A stretch of DNA of 50,142 nucleotides from Kribbella albertanoniae (GTDB lineage: Bacteria > Actinomycetota > Actinomycetes > Propionibacteriales > Kribbellaceae): assembly GCF_004348455.1 (NCBI RefSeq), contig NZ_SMKA01000027.1, positions 1 through 50,142 of the forward strand. Direction: 5' to 3'. Every line of letters starts with the position of its first letter. The stretch's first letter is position 1. Shown here one piece after another: positions 40,684 to 49,730 of the stretch. A program made the position numbers and the translations under genes. The notes below the pieces were generated by a model, which searched no databases, was not told where the DNA came from, and saw nothing but the letters and a program-made list of their open reading frames with translations.

Positions 40684-42425
40684 CAGTACTTCCGCTCCAT
40701 CGGCTTGTAGCGAGTCTGGACGACCGGCTTGTAGTCCAGCCGGATGTTGATGTTGCCCTCGGCATCGACTTCGCGGTACGCCATCGTGTGCCGCATGAAG
40801 TTCACGTCGTCACGCTTGTCGTAGTCCTCGCGGAAGTGCCCGCCACGGGATTCCTTACGAGCAAGGGCCGACACGACCAGTACTTCGGCCAGGTCGATCA
40901 GGAAGCCCAGCTCGACCGCCTCGAGCAGGTCGGTGTTGAACCGCTTGCCCTTGTCCTGGACAGAAACCTGGGCGAACCGCTCCTTCAGCCGCTCGATGTC
41001 GACGAGCGCCTGCTTGAGCGATCCTTCGGTCCGGTAGACCTGCGCGTTGATGTCCATCGTGGCCTGCAGGTCGGTCCGGATGGCGGCGACCCGCTCCTCG
41101 CCGCCGGCGTTCCGCATGCCCTCGATGAGGTCGACCACGAAGGTCTCCGGTGCGTCCGGAAGCTCCTCGAAGACGGCGGTCGCGGCGTACTCGGCGGCGG
41201 CGATCCCGGCCCGTCGGCCGAACACGTTGATGTCGAGCAGCGAGTTCGTCCCGAGCCGGTTCGCGCCGTGCACGGACACACACGCGACCTCACCCGCGGC
41301 GTACAGGCCGGGGATCACGTCGTCGTTGTTGGCCAGCGCCTCGCCCTTGATGTTGGTCGGGATGCCGCCCATCGCGTAGTGCGCGGTCGGGAAGACCGGG
41401 ATCTGCTCTGTGTACGGCTCGACGCCCAGATAGGTCCGCGCGAACTCGGTGATGTCCGGCAGCTTGGCGTCGATGTGCGCCGGCTCGAGGTGGGTCAGGT
41501 CGAGCATCACGTACGCCTTGTCCGGCCCACAGCCGCGACCTTCACGCACCTCGTTCGCCATCGCGCGCGCCACCATGTCGCGTGGCGCGAGGTCCTTCAC
41601 GGTCGGTGCGTACCGTTCCATGAAGCGTTCGTTGTCCGAGTTGCGCAGGATGCCGCCCTCACCACGAGCGGCCTCCGACAGCAGTACGCCGAGACCCGCG
41701 AGACCGGTCGGGTGGAACTGGAAGAACTCCATGTCCTCCAGCGGCAGCCCCTTGCGCCACACGATGCCCATCCCGTCGCCGGTGAGCGTGTGCGCGTTGG
41801 ACGTCGTACGGAAAACCTTGCCGAAGCCGCCGGAGGCGAACACGATCGACTTGGCACTGAAGATGTGCAGCTCACCGGTGGCCAGTTCGTAGGCGACCAC
41901 GCCGGTGGCCTTGCCGGCCACCATCAGCAGGTCGAGAACGTAGAACTCGTTGAAGAACTCGACGTTCTGCTTGATGCACTGCTGGTACAGCGTCTGCAGG
42001 ATCATGTGGCCGGTCCGGTCCGCGGCGAAACAGGAACGCCGTACGACGGCCTCGCCGTGGTTGCGGGTGTGCCCACCGAAGAACCGCTGGTCGATCTTGC
42101 CCTCGGCGGTCCGGTTGAACGGCAGGCCCATCTTCTCCAGGTCGAGGACCGCGTCGACGGCCTCGCGGCACATCACCTCGGCCGCGTCCTGGTCGACCAG
42201 GAAGTCACCACCCTTGACCGTGTCGAAGGTGTGCCACTCCCAGTTGTCCTCCTCGACGTTGGCCAGTGCGGCGCACATGCCGCCCTGGGCCGCGCCGGTG
42301 TGCGACCGGGTCGGGTAGAGCTTGGTGAGCACCGCGGTCCGGGTCCGCTTGCTGGACTCCAGGGCCGCGCGCATCCCCGCACCGCCCGCACCGACGATCA
42401 CTACGTCGTACTGGTGCCGCTGCAT
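40683..42425 (-). CDS. sdhA: Succinate dehydrogenase flavoprotein subunit
   Basis: 580 aa. Oxidises succinate to fumarate with covalent FAD. The dinucleotide fold is VVIVGAGGAGMRAA (about 8-21); the His that carries FAD is in TRSHTGAAQGGM (about 40-52). Substrate-site Arg/His residues lie in RTEGKIDQRFFGGHTRNHGEAVVRRSC-type sequence, and the SVHGANRLGTNSLLD block is near 390. C-terminal YKPMERKY. The ATG at 42425 follows sdhD by 13 bp. Confidence 0.97.
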   Translation of the reverse strand: MQRHQYDVVIVGAGGAGMRAALESSKRTRTAVLTKLYPTRSHTGAAQGGMCAALANVEEDNWEWHTFDTVKGGDFLVDQDAAEVMCREAVDAVLDLEKMGLPFNRTAEGKIDQRFFGGHTRNHGEAVVRRSCFAADRTGHMILQTLYQQCIKQNVEFFNEFYVLDLLMVAGKATGVVAYELATGELHIFSAKSIVFASGGFGKVFRTTSNAHTLTGDGMGIVWRKGLPLEDMEFFQFHPTGLAGLGVLLSEAARGEGGILRNSDNERFMERYAPTVKDLAPRDMVARAMANEVREGRGCGPDKAYVMLDLTHLEPAHIDAKLPDITEFARTYLGVEPYTEQIPVFPTAHYAMGGIPTNIKGEALANNDDVIPGLYAAGEVACVSVHGANRLGTNSLLDINVFGRRAGIAAAEYAATAVFEELPDAPETFVVDLIEGMRNAGGEERVAAIRTDLQATMDINAQVYRTEGSLKQALVDIERLKERFAQVSVQDKGKRFNTDLLEAVELGFLIDLAEVLVVSALARKESRGGHFREDYDKRDDVNFMRHTMAYREVDAEGNINIRLDYKPVVQTRYKPMERKY

Positions 42426-42438
42426 ATCTGAACTGTCC

Positions 42439-42894
42439 TTACTTGCAGACCGACAGCGTGCTGTGCGGGTCTAGGCAGGGATCGAAGGTGAAGATGACCA
42501 GGGTGCCGAGGACGACGATCACGATCGACGCCGTGATCAGCAGTGCCTTCAGCCAGAACCGTGTCTGGTCCTTCTCGGCGTAGTCGTTGATGATCGTCCG
42601 CATCCCGTTGGTGCCGTGCAGCATCGCCAGCCACAGCATCAGCAGGTCCCAGACCTGCCACAGCGGGTTGGCCCACTTGCCGGCCACGAAGGCGAAGTCG
42701 AGGGCGGTGATGCCGCCGCCGAGCATCAGGTTCACGAACAGGTGGCCGAGGACCAGGACGACCAGGGCGAGCCCGGACAGCCGCATGAACAGCCAGCTGT
42801 AGAGCTCGAAGTTGGTCTGGCCCGATCGGTTCCGGCCGCCGCCCTTGACGGAACGGGCGTGGGTGCTGGACCGCGGCGCTGCAATGTCGCTCAT
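42439..42894 (-). CDS. sdhD: Succinate dehydrogenase hydrophobic membrane anchor subunit
   Basis: 151 aa. Three membrane helices (about 33-52, 70-92 and 108-131). The heme-ligand-type HGTNGMRTIINDY motif is near 95, and LVVLVLGHLFVNLML in helix 1 carries another conserved His. With SdhC it anchors the enzyme and binds heme b and menaquinone. ATG at 42894. It follows sdhC directly, with one base between stop and start. Confidence 0.9.
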   Translation of the reverse strand: MSDIAAPRSSTHARSVKGGGRNRSGQTNFELYSWLFMRLSGLALVVLVLGHLFVNLMLGGGITALDFAFVAGKWANPLWQVWDLLMLWLAMLHGTNGMRTIINDYAEKDQTRFWLKALLITASIVIVVLGTLVIFTFDPCLDPHSTLSVCK

Positions 42895-42895
42895 C

Positions 42896-43273
42896 TCAGC
42901 CTCCGAAGACGTGTGTGAGGTGCCGGATCACGAACGGCACGAACAACACGACCCAGACCACGCCGACGCCGATCATCAGCTTGCGCTGGTTGCGCGGGCC
43001 CTTGGCCCAGAAGTCGACCAGGATCAGCCGGATGCCGTTGAACGCGTGGAACAGGATGGCCCCGACCAGTCCGACCTCCATCAGGCCGACGATCGGGTTC
43101 TTGTAGGTGCCGATGACCTCGTTGTAGGCCTCCGGCGACACCCGGACCAGAGCGGTGTCGAGCACGTGCACGAGCAGGAAGAAGAAGATTCCCACGCCGG
43201 TGATCCGGTGTGCGACCCATGACCACATGCCCTCCCGGCCACGGTAGAGCGTGCCGGCTGGTTTGCTGGGCAA
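42896..43273 (-). CDS. sdhC: Succinate dehydrogenase cytochrome b556 subunit
   Basis: 125 aa. Begins PSKPAGTLYRGREGMWSWVA, the usual N-terminus of actinobacterial SdhC, with helices at about 22-45, 65-90 and 100-120. The heme-type His is in FHAFNGIRLILVDF and the helix-1 His in LLVHVLDTA. I place the start at TTG 43273, because CGGAGG precedes it by six bases and the length fits the family. The reading frame continues upstream to 43435, but that extension looks non-coding. First gene of the sdhCDAB operon. Confidence 0.85.
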   Translation of the reverse strand: MPSKPAGTLYRGREGMWSWVAHRITGVGIFFFLLVHVLDTALVRVSPEAYNEVIGTYKNPIVGLMEVGLVGAILFHAFNGIRLILVDFWAKGPRNQRKLMIGVGVVWVVLFVPFVIRHLTHVFGG

Positions 43274-43551
43274 ACCGATCCTCCGATCGGATCTCGGATC
43301 GAGAGCCGTGCGGCTGCCGCGATTCGGCTCGGCCCGGCGATAACCCGGCCGGGTTCGATGGTAGTCCTGCTGGCTTGGCGCTTTTGTCCTGACAGGTGTG
43401 ACATCGCTCTCCCGCGTGTCGTAGGCGGCCCTCAATTGGCCCCGGCAGCCGGGCAGCAGGTGGCCCTCGACCGGTGACCCCGCGGTGTTCTTGACTTCAA
43501 CCAGGCTTTAACCGCGAGAGTCCGGGCAAAAAGCTATGGAGGGAGATCACG
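43274..43551. other. 278-bp divergent region between sdhC and the metallo-hydrolase gene
   Basis: It should hold the sdh promoter and that of the rightward gene. I see weak hexamers only (TACCAT on the minus strand near 43360; TTGACT near 43490 on the plus strand without a matched -10). No clear operator. Confidence 0.4.
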
Positions 43552-44367
43552 GTGAGTTTCTGGATCTGTGCAACCTGTGCGGTCGAGCACTCCGAGCAGG
43601 TGGAGGTGTGCGCGATCTGCGCCGACGAGCGGCAGTGGGTGCCGGCAGACGGTCAGCACTGGACCACGCTGGCGGAGCTGGCCGCGGCTGGGACGGAGGT
43701 CGCCATCGAGGCGGTCGAACCCGGCCTGTACGGCGTCACGTCCAAGCCGCCGGTCGGAATCGGTCAGCAGTCGATGCTGGTCACCACGTCCGAGGGCAAC
43801 CTCCTGTGGGACCCGATCGGCTATCTCGACGATGACGCCGTACGGCGGATCCGCGAGCTCGGCGAAGTCGTCGGGATCGTTGCCAGCCACCCGCATATGT
43901 ACGGCGTCCAGGTCGAGTGGAGCCACCGTCTAGGCAACGTACCGGTGTACGTGTCGGAGGCCGATGCGCACTGGGTCGCCCGGCAGGACGCGGTGATCCA
44001 GACCTGGTCCGGCGTACTCAACCCGTTGCCGGGAGTGACGCTTCTCCAGCCCGGCGGTCATTTCCCGGGGAGCGCGGTCGTGCACTGGGCAGATGGTGCC
44101 GAGGGCAAGGGTGTCGTGCTGTCCGGCGACACGATCTTCGCGAACCCCGACCGCACCTCGGTCAGCTTCATGCGCAGCTACCCGAACCGCATCCCGCTGT
44201 CCGGCGCGGTGGTCGACCGCGTGGCTCGCGCGCTCGACCCGTACGAGTTCGACCGCCTCTACAACAACTTCGGCTCGGTCATCCCGGTCGACGCCAAGGC
44301 CGTCGTACGGCGTTCTGCCGATCGCCACATGGCCTGGACCCGAGGCGACTACGACCACCTGACCTAA
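43552..44367 (+). CDS. Zinc-ribbon plus metallo-beta-lactamase-fold protein
   Basis: 271 aa. The N-terminus (about 1-30) has two C-x-x-C pairs, WICATC and VCAIC, a rubredoxin-like zinc ribbon. The rest resembles a metallo-beta-lactamase fold: strand VVGIVASHPHMYG, a second His in LQPGGHFPGS and the Asp in GVVLSGDTIF. The usual THxHxDH is reduced to SHPHMYG, lacking the Asp and His that bind the second metal, so it may be mononuclear or use other ligands. GTG start with GGAGGGAG upstream. The stop lies within the arm of a hairpin. Function unknown. Confidence 0.75.
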   Translation: MSFWICATCAVEHSEQVEVCAICADERQWVPADGQHWTTLAELAAAGTEVAIEAVEPGLYGVTSKPPVGIGQQSMLVTTSEGNLLWDPIGYLDDDAVRRIRELGEVVGIVASHPHMYGVQVEWSHRLGNVPVYVSEADAHWVARQDAVIQTWSGVLNPLPGVTLLQPGGHFPGSAVVHWADGAEGKGVVLSGDTIFANPDRTSVSFMRSYPNRIPLSGAVVDRVARALDPYEFDRLYNNFGSVIPVDAKAVVRRSADRHMAWTRGDYDHLT

Positions 44368-44471
44368 CGTCCGAAAATCCGGAGGCGGGCCCTCCGATCC
44401 TTCGGACGTTACGCGCAGCACCTCGGTAACGTCCGAAAACTGGAGGCGGGCCCTCCGGTCCTTCGGACGTT
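44365..44471. repeat. Duplicated GTCCGAA/TTCGGAC hairpins between convergent genes
   Basis: Element A: TAACGTCCGAA/TTCGGACGTTA (44365-44375, 44401-44411), a perfect 11-bp stem. Element B: AACGTCCGAA/TTCGGACGTT (44428-44437, 44462-44471), a perfect 10-bp stem. Each encloses an inner GGAGG...CCTCC hairpin. The two are 63 bp apart and nearly identical. Element A starts at the stop codon of the rightward gene; B ends 6 bp from the stop of the leftward gene. Likely bidirectional terminators that have been duplicated; the 23588-23629 hairpin is a relative. Confidence 0.75.
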
Positions 44472-44477
44472 GCGGGT

Positions 44478-45707
44478 TTAGGCGGCGATCCGCGCTTGGG
44501 CGAGGCGGGTGTGGAGGGCGAGCATGTGCCGGATGCAGGTGTCCCAGTCGTAGAGCTCGGCCCGGCGACGGGCCGCGGCTCGGCGGTTGGGGACCTGTGC
44601 CAGCTGCAGTACGGCGTCGGCCAGGGCGACCGGGTTGGCCTGGCCCCAGCGGCCGCAGGTCTCGTCGACCAGCTCGCGGGCACCGCCGGTGTTGGCCGTG
44701 ACAACCGGCGTACCGGCGGCAAGAGCCTCCAGTACGGCGAGGCCGAACGTCTCGCCCGGGCAGACCGACAGCGCGATATCCGCCTCGGCCAGATGCCGGG
44801 CGAGGGTACGCCGACCATCGACGTACCCGTGAAACGTGATCGGCGCCGTACCCGCGATCTCGAGCAGTTCGTCGAGATGCGGACCGGTGCCGTAGACGTC
44901 CATCTGCAGCTTGACGCCGCGTCGGTGCAGCTCAGCAGCGGTGGCGACCGCGAGATGCGGGCTCTTCTCGCGGGACAGCCGACCGGCGTGCACGAGCTTC
45001 AGTACGCCGTCGTCGGCCGGCTTGCCGAGTGACGGGTGGAAGGTGTCCAGGTCGACGCCGAGCGGGATCCGGACCAGCGGCGTGGTCACGTCGTCGAACT
45101 CGGCCGCGGCGTACCGCGACGTCACCACGACCGCGTCGTACGTGCGACTGAGGATCTTGTAGAGCGCGGCCACGGTGGCGACCACATGCAGCTGGCTGGC
45201 CTTCACACCCTCGGCACGGCGCTGGACGCTCTCACCGGTCCAGCGGCTGGTGTACGTGGTGACCTCACCGAGCATCCGGCCCGGGCGCAGTACGTCGTGA
45301 CCGCCCAGCTGACCGGGTCTCGCCGCCCCGAGGGCCAGCATCGCGTCCAGGCGCTCGTGGCTGAACAGGACGCTGCCGACATCGTTCTTGCGGGCCCAGC
45401 GAGCCACCGGGAGCAGGGTCGACTTGTCGGAGATCTCGACCGTGGTCGGCTGGAACTTCTTCAGTACGTCGATCACGTTCCACGGCGTGGTGATCAGCCG
45501 GTAGCCGCCACTCACCTTCGGCGCCTTCACCCGGACGACCGTGCCGGACTCGGTCTCCACGATCTCGTCCCGCTCGCCCGGGGTGATGACGATCCGGTCC
45601 GCGCCGGCATCGACGTACCCCTGACCGATGTGCTCGATCGCGGTCCGCATCCCGCCGGAGGTCGGTCCCACGAAATTGGCCAGCTGGGCGATCCGCAGGC
45701 TACTCAT
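44478..45707 (-). CDS. GT4-type glycosyltransferase (GT-B fold)
   Basis: 409 aa. N-terminal acceptor domain begins LRIAQLANFVGPTSGGMRTA, with the glycine-rich loop. The C-terminal donor domain has VHAGRLSREKSPHLAV (about 236), the E-x7-E-type motif CPGETFGLAVLEALAAGTPV (about 330) and VTANTGGARELV. It is a retaining nucleotide-sugar transferase. The sugar and acceptor are unknown; the pairing with a mannosyltransferase-like gene suggests cell-envelope glycolipids. ATG 45707 with AGGTGG seven bases before it. The neighbouring gene's stop is 2 bp away. Confidence 0.88.
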   Translation of the reverse strand: MSSLRIAQLANFVGPTSGGMRTAIEHIGQGYVDAGADRIVITPGERDEIVETESGTVVRVKAPKVSGGYRLITTPWNVIDVLKKFQPTTVEISDKSTLLPVARWARKNDVGSVLFSHERLDAMLALGAARPGQLGGHDVLRPGRMLGEVTTYTSRWTGESVQRRAEGVKASQLHVVATVAALYKILSRTYDAVVVTSRYAAAEFDDVTTPLVRIPLGVDLDTFHPSLGKPADDGVLKLVHAGRLSREKSPHLAVATAAELHRRGVKLQMDVYGTGPHLDELLEIAGTAPITFHGYVDGRRTLARHLAEADIALSVCPGETFGLAVLEALAAGTPVVTANTGGARELVDETCGRWGQANPVALADAVLQLAQVPNRRAAARRRAELYDWDTCIRHMLALHTRLAQARIAA

Positions 45708-45709
45708 AC

Positions 45710-46852
45710 TCAAGCCACCTGCCGTACGGCGGCGGCTTCGCGCAGGACCTGGGCGTAGTGCCGGTCGACCAGGTCGTCGACCACCGCCGGCCAGGTACGG
45801 GACTGGACTCGCTGGAGGCCGCTGGCTGCCATCCGGGCGCGGGCTTCCGGGTGGTCCAGCAGGGTCTTGACGGCGTCGCGGAGCGATCCGGCCTGACCTG
45901 GTTCGAAGAGCAGGCCGTTGACGCCGGGGTGGATCAGATCCAGCGGACCGCCTGCGGCCGGGCCGACAGTGGCGACGCCGGAAGCCTGCGCCTCCTGGAT
46001 CGTCTGGCAGAACGTCTCGTGCTCACCGGTGTGCACGAATACGTCCAGCCCGGCGAAGATCGTGGCCAGGTCAGCACCCCGGCGCATCCCGAGGAAGGTT
46101 GCCTGGGGCAACGCATGCTCCAGGGACGCGCGGTCCGGGCCGTCGCCGACGATCACGATCTGGCAGCCCAGATCGGTCAGCTCGGCGAGTCGCCGTACCT
46201 TCTTCTCGGCTGCCAGACGACCGACGTACCCGACGATCGGCTTGCCGTCCGGGGAGATCTCGCGACGCCAGCTCTCGTCGCGGTGCTGCGGATCGAACAG
46301 TTCGAGATTCACACCGCGGCCCCAGTGATAGACCCGCGGTACGCCGCCCTGCACCAGCGCCTCGACCGACGCGGTGGAAGGTGCGAGCGTCCGGTCGGCG
46401 CGCGAGTGTGTCCGCCGTACCCAGCGCCAGATGCCACGGTCCGCAGCGGCGAACCAGGGGTACTGCCGGGCGAAGCCGGCGATATCGGTCTGGAAGATCG
46501 CAACCGTCGGCAGCCCGAGCCGGCGCGCGGCCCGCAGCCCGTAGGCGCCGATGATGAACGGCGAGGCCAGGTGCACCAGATCGGGCTGGAACTCGGCCAT
46601 CGCCCGCTCGATCGACGGATCCGGCAGCCCGACCGGAAACTCCTTGTAGCCAGGCGTCCGGAAGCTCCGCGCCCGGATCACCTGCACGTCACCGTAACTG
46701 TCCGGGCCCGGTCCGGGCGCGATGATGAGCAGCTCGTGCCCGCGGGCCCGAAGCCGGTCGGCGACATGGCGAGCCGTGTTCGCCACGCCATTGATCTGCG
46801 GCAGGAAGGTCTCGGCAACCATCACGATTCGCACACTTCGGAGGTTCCCCAC
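45710..46852 (-). CDS. GT4-type alpha-mannosyltransferase (MgtA/PimC-like)
   Basis: 380 aa. Begins VRIVMVAETFLPQINGVANTA; the F-L-P-x-x-N-G-V motif is typical of the mannosyltransferases that build envelope glycolipids in actinobacteria. Donor domain: VGYVGRLAAEKKVRRL (about 207), VHTGEHETFCQTIQEAQASG (about 276) with the E-x7-E pair, and GPAAGGPLDLI. Predicted donor is GDP-mannose, by family. GTG at 46852 is given; a GTG at 46834 is an alternative. Likely co-transcribed with the downstream glycosyltransferase. Confidence 0.85.
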   Translation of the reverse strand: MGNLRSVRIVMVAETFLPQINGVANTARHVADRLRARGHELLIIAPGPGPDSYGDVQVIRARSFRTPGYKEFPVGLPDPSIERAMAEFQPDLVHLASPFIIGAYGLRAARRLGLPTVAIFQTDIAGFARQYPWFAAADRGIWRWVRRTHSRADRTLAPSTASVEALVQGGVPRVYHWGRGVNLELFDPQHRDESWRREISPDGKPIVGYVGRLAAEKKVRRLAELTDLGCQIVIVGDGPDRASLEHALPQATFLGMRRGADLATIFAGLDVFVHTGEHETFCQTIQEAQASGVATVGPAAGGPLDLIHPGVNGLLFEPGQAGSLRDAVKTLLDHPEARARMAASGLQRVQSRTWPAVVDDLVDRHYAQVLREAAAVRQVA

Positions 46853-46989
46853 CGCGCATGAACCCTCGGCGACGTGTCCGTAACGCGTTGTGGATTCCCT
46901 GTCGACGCCTTCAAGGACGCTTGATGTCTGCCCGGTGACGAGCGAGCGGCTACCGGTTGCTCAGACACGAACTCTGGGCACCAGCAGAC

Positions 46990-47430
46990 TCAACCGTCCG
47001 GCGTCAGCAGCCTGACCGACGGGAAGTACGTGCTGTAGCGAGCAGTGTCCCGGGTCAGGAGACGGTAGCCGGCCACCGCGGCATGGGCGCCGATGTAGAA
47101 GTCGGCCAGCGGGGATCGGCGGGATCCGCCGCGCCGGCGGTAGGCGACGTACGCCTTCCCGGCCAGGAAGCCGGCCTCGAACGGCAACGGCTCACGGCGG
47201 ATGTAGCTCTGGTCGAGGGCGTCGTCCAGCTCCTCGATCGAGGTGAAGTCCACCGATACCTCGGCGTACACGATCGCGTTGATGACCAGCGGCCCCTCGT
47301 CGGCCGCCTCGGCGAGCGTCTGCTCCGACCAATCGGCCCACTGAGGATCGTTGGTGGTCAGGTCGAGAATCACGCAGGCGTCGACCAGTGTGACCGGACG
47401 GCGGACGACGCTGAGCTCAGTCCTCGCCAC
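46990..47430 (-). CDS. VapC-type PIN-domain ribonuclease toxin
   Basis: 146 aa. PIN fold with the acidic Mg2+-binding residues in [11 protein letters not shown] (Asp near 17), [12 protein letters not shown] (Glu near 57), [13 protein letters not shown] (Asp near 109) and [14 protein letters not shown] (Asp near 127). It would cleave RNA, often tRNA or rRNA. GTG start at 47430 overlaps the antitoxin stop by 14 bp, the usual translational coupling in vapBC. Neutralised by the upstream AbrB-type antitoxin. Confidence 0.9.
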   Translation of the reverse strand: MARTELSVVRRPVTLVDACVILDLTTNDPQWADWSEQTLAEAADEGPLVINAIVYAEVSVDFTSIEELDDALDQSYIRREPLPFEAGFLAGKAYVAYRRRGGSRRSPLADFYIGAHAAVAGYRLLTRDTARYSTYFPSVRLLTPDG

Positions 47431-47647
47431 GCAGCAGTTCCATGATCTCGTCGGTGCTCATCCCACTGGAGCCGCGACCCCGCAGCCGCCCCGCGACCTG
47501 CCGCCCGACGGAACGGTTGTGCTCGGCTCTGGTGATCTGAACGATGTTGCCGCGGATGACGAAATCCACCTCGTCGCCCTCATGCAGGCCGAGGTGCTCG
47601 CGGACCTCGGTGGGAATCGTCACCTGCCCCTTGGCTCTGAGCTTCAT
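47417..47647 (-). CDS. AbrB/MazE-type antitoxin (VapB-like)
   Basis: 76 aa. The N-terminal swapped-hairpin (SpoVT/AbrB) domain reads [20 protein letters not shown] and continues with [14 protein letters not shown] (about 1-45). The C-terminal tail, ending [14 protein letters not shown], is the likely toxin-binding part. ATG 47647, preceded by GTGGAGG at seven bases. It binds VapC and probably its own promoter, where a palindrome is found. Confidence 0.9.
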   Translation of the reverse strand: MKLRAKGQVTIPTEVREHLGLHEGDEVDFVIRGNIVQITRAEHNRSVGRQVAGRLRGRGSSGMSTDEIMELLRGED

Positions 47648-47660
47648 CGCTGCCTCCACA

Positions 47661-47688
47661 GTAGGAATCCAACTAGTAGGAATCCTAC
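47661..47688 (-). promoter_or_regulatory. vapBC operator/promoter
   Basis: GTAGGAATCC occurs twice in direct repeat (47661-47670 and 47676-47685), 15 bp apart. The second extends to the palindrome GTAGG-AAT-CCTAC (47676-47688). Reading leftward this includes a TAGGAT -10 candidate. Expected for autoregulation by the AbrB-type antitoxin. Confidence 0.6.
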
Positions 47689-47767
47689 CAGCCCCCGGTC
47701 GTGGCGTGCCCGATCTCACCTGGTTTGTGCATACCAGTGGAGGGGTGGTTCCGCCTACGGTGGGGAG

Positions 47768-49348
47768 ATGAGTCATCGCAGTGAGTCCGGATTCGAGTTC
47801 GCGCCGGTGTACGACGCGGGCGCGCTGGACGGGTTCGACCCGGCGGAGAAGCTGGGGGAGCCGGGGAAGTTCCCGTTCACCCGGGGTGTGTATCCGACGA
47901 TGTACACCCAGCGGCCGTGGACGATGCGCCAGTACGCCGGGTTCGGGACGGCCGCGGAGTCGAACCAGCGGTACCACCAGCTGATCGATGCCGGGACGAT
48001 GGGGTTGTCGGTCGCCTTCGACCTGCCGACCCAGATGGGTTACGACTCCGACGCCACGATCGCGTCCGGCGAGGTCGGCAAGGTCGGGGTGGCGATCGAC
48101 TCGATCGACGACATGCGGATCCTGTTCGACCGGATCCCGCTGGACCAGGTGTCCACCTCGATGACGATCAACGCGCCGGGGTCGGTGCTCCTGCTGTTGT
48201 ACCAACTGGTCGCGGAGGAGCAGGGGGTCGCCGGTGAACAACTCACCGGGACGATCCAGAACGACGTACTGAAGGAATACATCGCGCGCGGGACGTACAT
48301 CTACCCGCCGAAGGAGTCGCTGCGGCTGATCAGCGACATCTTCGCGTACTGCCAGGCGGAGCTGCCGCGCTGGAACACGATCTCGATCTCCGGCTACCAC
48401 ATGGCCGAGGCCGGGGCGACGCCCGCGCAGGAGATCGCGTTCACGCTCGCGGACGGGATCGAATACGTCCGTACGGCGGTCGCTGCCGGGCTCGACGTGG
48501 ACACGTTCGCGCCGCGGTTGTCGTTCTTCTTCGTGGCCCGGACGACGCTGCTCGAAGAGGTCGCGAAGTTCCGCGCCGCCCGGCGGATCTGGGCGCGCGT
48601 GATGCGGGACGAGTTCGGCGCGAAGAACCCGAAGTCGCACATGCTGCGGTTCCACACGCAGACCGCCGGGGTGCAGCTGACCGCACAGCAGCCGGAAGTG
48701 AACCTCGTCCGGGTCGCCGTGCAGGGGCTGGCCGCCGTACTGGGTGGGACGCAGTCGCTACACACCAATTCGTACGACGAGGCGATCGCCCTGCCGACCG
48801 AGAAGGCCGCCCGGCTCGCGCTGCGCACGCAGCAGGTCCTCGCCTACGAGACCGACATCACCGCGACCGTTGACCCGTTCGCCGGCTCGTACGTCGTCGA
48901 GGCGCTGACCGACAAGGTCGAAGCCGAAGCGGTCGAGCTGATGAGCCAGGTCGAGGAGTACGGCGGTGCGGTGGCCGCGATCGAGAAGGGTTTCCAGAAG
49001 CAGGAGATCGAGCAGTCGGCGTACCGGATCTCGCTCGAGATCGACTCCGCCGAACGGGTGGTCGTCGGCATGAACAAGTTCAAGGTCGCCGAAGAAGAGC
49101 CCTACGAACCCCTCCGCGTGGACCCCGCCATCGAGGCCCAGCAGGTAGCCCGCCTGGCCACCCTCCGCGCCGAACGCGACCAGGTCGAGGTGGACGCAGC
49201 CCTGGCCGACCTGAAGAAGGCCGCCGAAGGCACCGACAACTGCCTCTACCCGATGAAACGAGCCCTCAAAGCCCGAGCCACCGTAGGCGAAGTCTGCAAC
49301 ACCCTCCGCGAAGTCTGGGGCGTCTACATCCCCGCCGACACCTTCTAG
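47768..49348 (+). CDS. Acyl-CoA mutase large subunit (methylmalonyl-CoA mutase family)
   Basis: 526 aa. The family TIM-barrel begins [19 protein letters not shown] and [19 protein letters not shown], with the [11 protein letters not shown] and [17 protein letters not shown] blocks. The C-terminal B12-binding DxHxxG domain of full-length mutases is absent, so it needs a separate cobalamin subunit, as in two-subunit acyl-CoA mutases. No small subunit is in this window. Substrate preference (methylmalonyl-, isobutyryl- or ethylmalonyl-CoA) cannot be fixed by eye. ATG 47768. TACGGT at 47756-47761 lies 6 nt upstream, so the mRNA may be leaderless. Confidence 0.9.
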   Translation: MSHRSESGFEFAPVYDAGALDGFDPAEKLGEPGKFPFTRGVYPTMYTQRPWTMRQYAGFGTAAESNQRYHQLIDAGTMGLSVAFDLPTQMGYDSDATIASGEVGKVGVAIDSIDDMRILFDRIPLDQVSTSMTINAPGSVLLLLYQLVAEEQGVAGEQLTGTIQNDVLKEYIARGTYIYPPKESLRLISDIFAYCQAELPRWNTISISGYHMAEAGATPAQEIAFTLADGIEYVRTAVAAGLDVDTFAPRLSFFFVARTTLLEEVAKFRAARRIWARVMRDEFGAKNPKSHMLRFHTQTAGVQLTAQQPEVNLVRVAVQGLAAVLGGTQSLHTNSYDEAIALPTEKAARLALRTQQVLAYETDITATVDPFAGSYVVEALTDKVEAEAVELMSQVEEYGGAVAAIEKGFQKQEIEQSAYRISLEIDSAERVVVGMNKFKVAEEEPYEPLRVDPAIEAQQVARLATLRAERDQVEVDAALADLKKAAEGTDNCLYPMKRALKARATVGEVCNTLREVWGVYIPADTF

Positions 49349-49359
49349 AGGACACCGGT

Positions 49360-49387
49360 CCGCGGCGACAGCCTTTTGCCGCCGCGG
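49360..49387 (+). terminator. Hairpin after the mutase gene
   Basis: CCGCGGCG (49360-49367) and CGCCGCGG (49380-49387) form a perfect 8-bp stem 12 bp after the mutase stop. A second GC-rich stem-loop follows at about 49387-49410. Confidence 0.6.
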
Positions 49388-49565
49388 GGGCGCGCTGCGC
49401 TGTGCCCCGGTAGGTGGGTTGGGGCGGGGGCGGACGTGCACCACCGTCTAACCCCCACAAACGCTCGCCAACGAAGTGCCGCCAGGCGTGGCACGGCCGG
49501 TGCGGAGCGAGTTGGTGGGTGATGGGAGTCCGCGATGAGCCCTCGCTGTCCTGTGGCCCGGACAC

Positions 49566-49641
49566 CCAGGCCATCACAATTGCGTGCTGGACGCGGTTCC
49601 ACGCGGGAGCGCCGGGCGCGTCGGCAGTTGTGATGGCCTGG
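49566..49641. repeat. 76-bp palindromic element
   Basis: CCAGGCCATCACAA (49566-49579) and TTGTGATGGCCTGG (49628-49641) are perfect 14-bp inverted repeats. Counting one G-T wobble and three more pairs, the stem reaches about 18 bp. The loop contains a further GACGCG/CGCGTC pair. REP-like or MITE-like; no open frame inside. Confidence 0.65.
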
Positions 49642-49730
49642 CGGTCCGCACCTGCGGCACTGACCAAGTGCCTCCGACCACGAAAGTCGGCTGGCTGTTG
49701 AGCGGGCAGACCCTGGGCGGCGTGGGTTGA

